Below, piece by piece: positions 58,668 through 64,000 of a stretch of DNA of 64,000 nucleotides (its first letter is position 1; each line of letters opens with the position of its first letter). The position numbers were made by a program, and so were the translations under genes. Origin of the DNA: Novosphingobium sp. (GTDB lineage Bacteria; Pseudomonadota; Alphaproteobacteria; Sphingomonadales; Sphingomonadaceae); assembly GCA_024236175.1 (NCBI GenBank), contig JACKKY010000003.1, positions 338,444 through 402,443 on the forward strand, read 5' to 3'. The notes under the pieces were generated by a model, which saw nothing but the letters and a program-made list of their open reading frames with translations, did no database searches and had not been told where the DNA came from.

Positions 58668-60458
58668 ATGAATAGCGAGATCGACAATATCAGGCCGAGC
58701 TGGCTTGCCCTGCTTCTCGTCACGGCAGCTCTTGGCGCATTGGGCTACTTCGGCATTTCTCTGGCGCGCAACTCCGGTCAGACGGCAATGATCTGGTATC
58801 CCAACGCCTTGCTGATCGCGCTGTTGCTGCGCTCAAAATTCCGCAACTGCCTGTACTATGCATATGGCGCGTTCGTTGCAAACGTGATCGCTCATTTAAT
58901 GGTGGGCGATGCCGTCCATCTTGCTGTCGGCCTGAGCCTCGCCAATCTGGTCGAGGTCGCGGGAGCCTATATCGTGCTCTCGCGGCTCAATCTGGCGCGG
59001 CCGGCGATGGACAACCTGCGGGAACTGCTGATCTTCGCAGGCGTCGCGCTGTTCGCAGCGCCGAACCTGTCGGGACTTATCGCTGCCGCAACGCTTTCGC
59101 TTTCGAGTCCGCTTCCCGTTTTCCAGCTGTGGCGGGACTGGGCGATCACGCATGCGATGTCGATGCTCGTGCTCGCGCCAACCGCAATGGTGCTGGCCGA
59201 TGCGTGGCGAAGCCGAAAGCTCATTTCGCGCTCGAAATTCATCGAAGGGTTTGCGATCATCCTGACGGCGGGCGCATTGACCTTTGGCGTGTTCTGGCAA
59301 GCGAACTCGCCCATCCTGATCTTCGAGGCCCTGGTGGTTGTGTTCTGCGCTTTGCGGCTGGGAACGAGCGGCACCGCTATCGCGACCGTCGGCATTGCAG
59401 TAATTGCTTCCGTCCTGACGGCGAAAGGCCTCGGGCCGCTCAACCTTGTGCACAATGATCTGGCGAGTCGGACATTTGCGTTGCAGGTGTTTCTGGCAAG
59501 CATTTTCGCAATCGGTCTCCCGGTCGCGGCGCTGATTGCCGGCAAGAAGCGGACCGAGCAGGAACTGCAGGAATCGTACGAAACCGCGCGAAAGGGCAGG
59601 GAAGCGTTCAAGGCTCTGGCCGAGCTCTCCCCGGCGGGCATCTTCCATATGAATGCGAATGGCCTGCCAACCTATTTCAATGCCGAGTGGCTGGAACAAA
59701 CCGGCCTGACCAAAGAAAAGGCGTTGAAGGCGGGCTGGTTCGATGCGCTGCACGAAGAGGATCGGGAACGGGTCAAGCTCGCGTGGTCGGCAAGCCAGAG
59801 CGAAGGCAGCGAATTCCACTGCGAGTTTCGCTTTCATCGTCCCGACGGCACCGAGATCTGGGTTCACTCGTCGGCATCGCCCCTGTGGGATTCAGACAAG
59901 GTTCTGACGGGATATGTCGGAGCCAATATCGACATCACCGCCCGCAAGGCGAAGGAGATGAGTCTGGCGGCGTCTGCCGAGATGGACGATCTCACAGGCG
60001 TGCGGAACCGCAAGGGTTTCATGGCTCGGCTGGATGAGGTTTACCAATGCGGGACCATCCACGGCAAGCACCTCGGGATGATCGACGTCGATCGTTTCAA
60101 GCTCATCAACGACAATGCGGGGCATGCGGCCGGCGATGAGGTGCTCAAGGTACTCGGCTCCATCCTCGCAGCCGAAGTACGGCAAGACGACGTCGTCGCG
60201 CGTCTCGGAGGCGACGAGTTCGCGATCCTGTTGATGACCAGAGACAACGTCAGGGCGGAGGAAATCTGTCAGCGGATTGTCAGGGCCGTCGGCGAGCGCG
60301 AAGTGACCCTTGCTTCGGGACAGCGTCTGCGCATTCAGATCAGTTGCGGTCTCGCGCAGTATCGTGCCGGTGAGACCAAGGAAGAGTGGCTGCACCAGGC
60401 CGATATGGCCCTTTACGAGGCCAAGCGCGGTGGACGAAATCAACTGGTGGCCGCCTAG
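58668..60458 (+). CDS. Membrane diguanylate cyclase (MASE1-PAS-GGDEF)
   Basis: A 596-residue signalling protein making cyclic di-GMP. Residues about 12-310 hold some eight membrane helices of the MASE1 type (SGQTAMIWYPNALLIALLL is typical), followed by a PAS domain (about 335-440; GIFHMNANGLPTYFNAEW) with its PAC end, and a GGDEF domain. The active-site motif is GGDEF in ARLGGDEFAIL (about 513-518). The inhibitory I-site RxxD is present five residues before it (RQDD). No EAL domain. ATG 58668 was chosen because upstream residues are not protein-like. Confidence 0.92.
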   Translation: MNSEIDNIRPSWLALLLVTAALGALGYFGISLARNSGQTAMIWYPNALLIALLLRSKFRNCLYYAYGAFVANVIAHLMVGDAVHLAVGLSLANLVEVAGAYIVLSRLNLARPAMDNLRELLIFAGVALFAAPNLSGLIAAATLSLSSPLPVFQLWRDWAITHAMSMLVLAPTAMVLADAWRSRKLISRSKFIEGFAIILTAGALTFGVFWQANSPILIFEALVVVFCALRLGTSGTAIATVGIAVIASVLTAKGLGPLNLVHNDLASRTFALQVFLASIFAIGLPVAALIAGKKRTEQELQESYETARKGREAFKALAELSPAGIFHMNANGLPTYFNAEWLEQTGLTKEKALKAGWFDALHEEDRERVKLAWSASQSEGSEFHCEFRFHRPDGTEIWVHSSASPLWDSDKVLTGYVGANIDITARKAKEMSLAASAEMDDLTGVRNRKGFMARLDEVYQCGTIHGKHLGMIDVDRFKLINDNAGHAAGDEVLKVLGSILAAEVRQDDVVARLGGDEFAILLMTRDNVRAEEICQRIVRAVGEREVTLASGQRLRIQISCGLAQYRAGETKEEWLHQADMALYEAKRGGRNQLVAA

Positions 60459-60595
60459 CCCCGTCTGGCCTCGGCGAAATCCATTCACGAGCGATTGAGC
60501 CCGCGCGGCAAACCCGGCGGGAACTTACGCCGTCGCGCAAGTCTGATATGGCTCGGGACCAGTCCTTTCACGGGTCGTCTTGCCGGGAGTAGTCA

Positions 60596-61492
60596 ATGGA
60601 TATTGTCGACAGCCAGGTCCATCTCGGGCCGGGCGGCGCTGCCGAGATGGTGGCCGCCATGGATGCGATCGGAGTCCGCTCGGTGCTGGTCGACGAATGG
60701 TGGGGCGGGGCGCTGGACGTGCCTGGCTACCGGGTGGGCGAGGGCGGCATCCGCACGATCTCGCCGACGACCGAGCTCGCCGCATGGCAGTATCCGGGCC
60801 GATTCTCCTACCTCGTGCGCGTCTACCCCGACGATCCCGAGCACAGGACGGTGATCCGCTTCGCCCGCGATGCGGATCATGCCCGCGCCCTGCGCATCGC
60901 GCCGGGGATCTCGCGCGCCGAACTCTCGCGTTTCGCCGACGGGGCCTACGACGGCATTTTCGCCGAAGCCTCTGACTGCGGCCTGCCGGTGTTCGTGACG
61001 ATTCCGGGCAATACCGTGATGATCGAGCGCTATGCGCTGAAGTTCCCCGACTGCCGCATCGTCATCTGCCATTGCGGCATGCCGCCGATGGACGGGCAAT
61101 GGCGCATGGTCGCCCAGCTCGAAGGCCTGCCCGATAGCGAAACCTACTGGCGCTCGCTTGCCGAGCAGCCGACCGCGCAGGCCTTCAACGCGGTGCTGCA
61201 GGCCGCGCGCTGGCCGAATGTCGCCCTCAAATGGGCGCATGCCCCGGCCTATTTCGACGCAGGCGGCTATCCCAATGCCGCCGCCCGCCCGTTCCTCAGG
61301 AAGGCGCTGGACGCCTTCGGGGCGGAGCGGGTGATGTGGGCGAGCGACCACACCACCAACCAGACCGGCGAGACGTGGGCCGAACTCCTGTTCGCCGTCC
61401 TTGCCAACCCGGAGCTCGGCGAGGACGAGCGTGATCGCCTGCTCGGCGGGACCGCCCGCGAATGGCTCGACTGGCCGGAGCAGGCCGGCTGA
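60596..61492 (+). CDS. Amidohydrolase_2 family protein (lactonase-like)
   Basis: A 298-residue TIM-barrel amidohydrolase. The first motif is MDIVDSQVHLG, where the first histidine of HxH is a glutamine, as in some members of this group; VICHCGMPPMDG and MWASDHTTNQTG give the later histidine and aspartate. Related proteins are 2-pyrone-4,6-dicarboxylate hydrolase, fuconolactonase and similar enzymes. GGGAG lies seven bases before the ATG. It is only distantly related to the amidohydrolase at 55254. Confidence 0.83.
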   Translation: MDIVDSQVHLGPGGAAEMVAAMDAIGVRSVLVDEWWGGALDVPGYRVGEGGIRTISPTTELAAWQYPGRFSYLVRVYPDDPEHRTVIRFARDADHARALRIAPGISRAELSRFADGAYDGIFAEASDCGLPVFVTIPGNTVMIERYALKFPDCRIVICHCGMPPMDGQWRMVAQLEGLPDSETYWRSLAEQPTAQAFNAVLQAARWPNVALKWAHAPAYFDAGGYPNAAARPFLRKALDAFGAERVMWASDHTTNQTGETWAELLFAVLANPELGEDERDRLLGGTAREWLDWPEQAG

Positions 61493-61601
61493 GACAGTTG
61501 CGCCTGTTCCCCGCGCAAATTTGACCCATGTCATGGAATGGACCCGTGCGGTCCGCTGCATTAAAGGCGGGGAACTACAGGGATTTCGGAGGAGGATGCC
61601 C

Positions 61602-61997
61602 GTGGCGCTGGACCTGACTGCCTGGACGAGCACGCTGCTCGGACTTTACGTGTTTTTCGCCGGCATCGGCGCGCTGCGCAATCCGTCGGCATGGCAGACG
61701 ATGATCGGCGAAGTGGGCAAGTCGCCCGCGCTGCAGCTCGTCGCGGGCCTGCTTGAACTGCTGGTCGGCGCGCTGGTCTATCTCGCCAATCCCTGGGTCC
61801 CGGCGGACCTGCTGTCCTGCGTCCTCAAGGGCGTCGGCGGGCTGATGATGATCGAGGCGCTGGTGATCGCCGGCTTCGCCGACATCTACACCCATTTCTG
61901 GCTGCGCACGATGAACCACATGCACCGCGGTTGGGCGTGGTTCACCATGCTGGTCGGCCTCGCCTTCGCCCTGGTGGGCATGTTCCGCTTCGGCTGA
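61602..61997 (+). CDS. Small four-helix membrane protein
   Basis: A 131-residue protein with four hydrophobic helices (STLLGLYVFFAGIGAL, LQLVAGLLELLVGALVYLA, GGLMMIEALVIAGFA, WFTMLVGLAFALVGMF). GGAGGAGG (61588-61595) abuts ATG 61596, too close for it, but is six bases before GTG 61602, which is preferred. I do not recognise the family; the layout resembles small DoxX/DUF-type membrane proteins. Confidence 0.6.
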   Translation: MALDLTAWTSTLLGLYVFFAGIGALRNPSAWQTMIGEVGKSPALQLVAGLLELLVGALVYLANPWVPADLLSCVLKGVGGLMMIEALVIAGFADIYTHFWLRTMNHMHRGWAWFTMLVGLAFALVGMFRFG

Positions 61998-62008
61998 CGG
62001 CGCCAATC

Positions 62009-62644
62009 TCAGCGCGCGTCGCGCACCAGCATCAGCGACGAGGAATAGGGCGCGATGAGCTGGCTGGCCCGCGCCCAGTCGCCGTGCAGCCACAGGTCCT
62101 GCGCCTTGCGATCGGCGGGCAGGATCACCGGCATGCTCTCGCGCCCCGCCTCGCGCATCACCGCGTTGGGCTCGCAGGAGAGCAGCGCCATGCTCGGTAC
62201 TTCGCTGTCCTTCCACACCCCGGCGAAAGCGAAGACCGGCTGGTCGGCCACGGCATACCAGCCCTGCTTGCGCTTCCCCTCCGTGTCCCGGCCCTTGTGC
62301 CATTCCATGAAGGAGGTTGCCGGGACCAGGCAGCGGAACTCGGAGTTGCGCAGGTTTCCGATCCAGAACGGGCTGTCGGGATTGCGCACGGTGGCGATCC
62401 CTTCCGGCCGGGAGCCCATGGCCGAAGGGGGAGGAGGCACGCCCCACAGCCGCGGGATCATCCGGCGCGGCGCGCGCCTGCCGTCGGGGCGCGGCCCGGC
62501 GACGAACTCGCGCCCGGCGGTGATCACCGGCGCGAACCGGCCCGGCGAAACATAGCCACCCTGCCACGGGTCCTCGCCCGCGCGCGCGCCGAAGCAGTCC
62601 GCAATCTGGCGGGCCGTGGCATCGAGGCGGTAGAGCATCGTCAT
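62009..62644 (-). CDS. SRAP-domain protein (YedK/HMCES family) without catalytic cysteine
   Basis: A 211-residue SRAP (DUF159) protein. The scaffold is clear: LYRLDATARQIADCFG, WGVPPPP, TVRNPDSPFW, FRCLVPATSFMEWHKG, FAFAGVWKD and SMPVILPAD. Canonical members begin MCNLYR or MCGRF, with Cys2 forming the covalent DNA-abasic-site crosslink. Here the start is MTMLYR, so Cys2 is Thr; the active-site Asn (NARxE) is Thr, and the His before RMPVIL is absent. The glutamate of the EW pair is kept. GTG 62659 is an alternative start and also lacks cysteine. Confidence 0.85.
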   Translation of the reverse strand: MTMLYRLDATARQIADCFGARAGEDPWQGGYVSPGRFAPVITAGREFVAGPRPDGRRAPRRMIPRLWGVPPPPSAMGSRPEGIATVRNPDSPFWIGNLRNSEFRCLVPATSFMEWHKGRDTEGKRKQGWYAVADQPVFAFAGVWKDSEVPSMALLSCEPNAVMREAGRESMPVILPADRKAQDLWLHGDWARASQLIAPYSSSLMLVRDAR

Positions 62645-62698
62645 GGGCAGAGCGCGCACCTAGACGGGCGGCATGCGGGCGTCTATATTGCAGCATTC

Positions 62699-62819
62699 CC
62701 CGGGGAGGCAGCTCCGCCGTCCCGCCTTGGCGCGGACGGGCAGACGGAAAGCCTGAGAGGTGTGGGTATGCTCCACACGACCCGTCGAACCTGAACCCGT
62801 TAGCACGGGCGGAGGGAGG
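62699..62819 (+). ncRNA. TPP riboswitch (THI element)
   Basis: The conserved core is present in order: CGGGGAGGC at the 5' side, CTGAGAGG, ACCCGTCGAACCTGAACC, GTTAGCACGGGCGGAGGGA. A P3-type extension between 62710 and 62750 (CCGTCC pairing with GGACGG) and the stem TGTGG/CCACA fill the variable parts. It lies 45 bases before thiC and should shut off thiC when thiamine diphosphate is plentiful. Confidence 0.93.
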
Positions 62820-62863
62820 GCAGCCATCCAAGCGCGCCTGCATCCGCCCAGCAAGGAGCGAGC

Positions 62864-64000
62864 ATGGCCGACATCAATTCCCCTCTCGAAATCGGTGTCA
62901 CCACCGGACCGATCCGCGGATCGAGGAAGATCCATGTCGGGCCGCTGAAAGTCGCCATGCGCGAGATCACGCTGGAGCCGACCTCGGGCGAGCCGCCGGT
63001 TAGGGTCTACGATTGCTCCGGTCCCTACACCGATCCCGACGCGCTGATCGACATCCAGGCCGGCCTGCCGCAGCTGCGCCGCGACTGGCAGCTCACGCGC
63101 GGCGACGTGGAGGAATACGACGCCCGCGCCGTCAAGCCGGAAGACAACGGCCAGCTGGGGCCGGACCGTTCGGGCGGCGTCCCCGCCTTTCCCGCCACGG
63201 TGCAGCGCCCGCTGCGCGCGAAGGCCGGCGGCAACATCAGCCAGATGCACTACGCGAAGCAGGGCATCGTCACCCCCGAGATGGAATATGTCGCCACCCG
63301 CGAGAACCTCGGCCGCGAGATGCTCAAGGAATATGTGCGCGACGGGCAGGACTGGGGCGCGGAAATCCCCGATTACGTCACTCCCGAATTCGTCCGCGAC
63401 GAGGTCGCTCGCGGAAGGGCGATCATCCCCTCCAACGTCAACCACCCCGAATGCGAGCCGATGGCGATCGGCCGCAACTTCCTCGTCAAGATCAACGCCA
63501 ACATCGGCAATTCCGCCGTCGCGTCCGACGTCGCGCAGGAAGTCGACAAGATGGTCTGGGCGATCCGCTGGGGCGCGGACACGGTGATGGACCTGTCCAC
63601 CGGCCGCAACATCCACGACACCCGCGAATGGATCATCCGCAACTCGCCAGTCCCCATCGGCACCGTGCCGATCTACCAGGCGCTGGAGAAGGTCGGCGGC
63701 ATCGCCGAGGACCTGACGTGGGAGATCTTCCGCGATACGCTGATCGAACAGGCCGAGCAGGGGGTCGACTATTTCACCATCCATGCGGGTGTCAGGCTTC
63801 CCTACATCCCGCTGACCGCCAAGCGCGTCACCGGCATCGTCAGCCGCGGCGGCTCGATCATGGCGAAGTGGTGCCTCGCCCACCACAAGGAGAGCTTCCT
63901 CTACGAGCACTTCGACGAGATCACCGAGATCATGAAGGCCTATGACATCGCCTATTCGCTGGGCGACGGCCTGCGCCCCGGCTCCATCGCTTTTTTTTTT
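62864..64000 (+). CDS. thiC: Phosphomethylpyrimidine synthase, 5' part (cut by window end)
   Basis: ThiC converts aminoimidazole ribotide to the pyrimidine of thiamine in a radical-SAM reaction. The 379 codons present include the hallmarks MEYVATRENLGREM, VNHPECEPMAIGRNFLVKIN cut here, DLSTGRNIHDTREW, GTVPIYQALEK, TIHAGV, RGGSIMAKW and YSLGDGLRPGS. AAGGAG lies five bases before the ATG. The C-terminal cluster cysteines are outside the window. The last ten bases are all T and give Phe codons where the family has ADAND, so the end is unreliable. Confidence 0.95.
   Translation, partial: MADINSPLEIGVTTGPIRGSRKIHVGPLKVAMREITLEPTSGEPPVRVYDCSGPYTDPDALIDIQAGLPQLRRDWQLTRGDVEEYDARAVKPEDNGQLGPDRSGGVPAFPATVQRPLRAKAGGNISQMHYAKQGIVTPEMEYVATRENLGREMLKEYVRDGQDWGAEIPDYVTPEFVRDEVARGRAIIPSNVNHPECEPMAIGRNFLVKINANIGNSAVASDVAQEVDKMVWAIRWGADTVMDLSTGRNIHDTREWIIRNSPVPIGTVPIYQALEKVGGIAEDLTWEIFRDTLIEQAEQGVDYFTIHAGVRLPYIPLTAKRVTGIVSRGGSIMAKWCLAHHKESFLYEHFDEITEIMKAYDIAYSLGDGLRPGSIAFFF

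Overview
The window is GC-rich, densely packed DNA with many ATGA/GTGA start-stop overlaps. Several features point to an alphaproteobacterium of the order Sphingomonadales (sphingomonad or Erythrobacter-like): a crtY-crtI-crtB carotenoid operon, a DUF2585 protein, two families of small inverted-repeat (REP-type) elements, and a rich set of oxygenases, short-chain dehydrogenases and SMP-30 lactonases. No rRNA, tRNA, CRISPR array or intact insertion sequence was seen. Both ends cut through genes: carboxylic acid reductase on the left and thiC on the right.

Layout. 1-1446 is the end of a carboxylic acid reductase. 1464-8002 (minus strand) is a complete nine-gene N-type ATPase operon, atpDCQRBEFAG; its c subunit carries two membrane carboxylates and its b subunit has a delta-like tail that may explain why there is no separate delta gene. 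8470-13257 is a molybdenum hydroxylase operon (CoxG-like, then M, S and L subunits) whose large subunit is not a true CO dehydrogenase and carries an extra C-terminal domain. 13254-16170 holds two glycosyltransferases and UDP-galactopyranose mutase. 16462-21820 is a tight five-gene operon of two cytochromes P450, an SMP-30 lactonase, an HpcH/HpaI aldolase and an FMN 2-hydroxyacid dehydrogenase. These steps fit together as one catabolic route and form the best candidate here for an undescribed pathway.

21821-23551 is a lower-GC patch with a secreted unknown protein, an outer-membrane-protein relic broken by a stop codon, and a REP doublet. Next come an SDR lacking the usual catalytic serine, a divergent cyanophycin-synthetase-like protein, and three Tad-type pilus proteins without a Tad secretion machine. 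30956-34629 (minus) is a Baeyer-Villiger monooxygenase, esterase and SMP-30 unit behind a small operator. 34732-38683 (minus) is a trehalose operon (otsB, GH15 hydrolase, otsA), next to a MscS-type channel, which suggests osmotic control.

40141-48661 holds a Tat-exported two-subunit molybdenum oxidoreductase, 6-phosphogluconolactonase, DNA polymerase IV, a drug transporter, glycerol-3-phosphate dehydrogenase and a limonene-epoxide-hydrolase-like enzyme. 48733-53012 (minus) is crtY-crtI-LOG-crtB, with a REP element covering the start of crtB. The last 11 kb carries a GNAT enzyme, DUF2585, MipA, two amidohydrolases, a tartrate/malate-type dehydrogenase, a uracil-DNA-glycosylase-like protein, a diguanylate cyclase behind a long hairpin, a SRAP-family protein that has lost its catalytic residues, and a TPP riboswitch controlling thiC. 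The final ten bases are all T and do not fit the ThiC frame, so they are probably an artefact.
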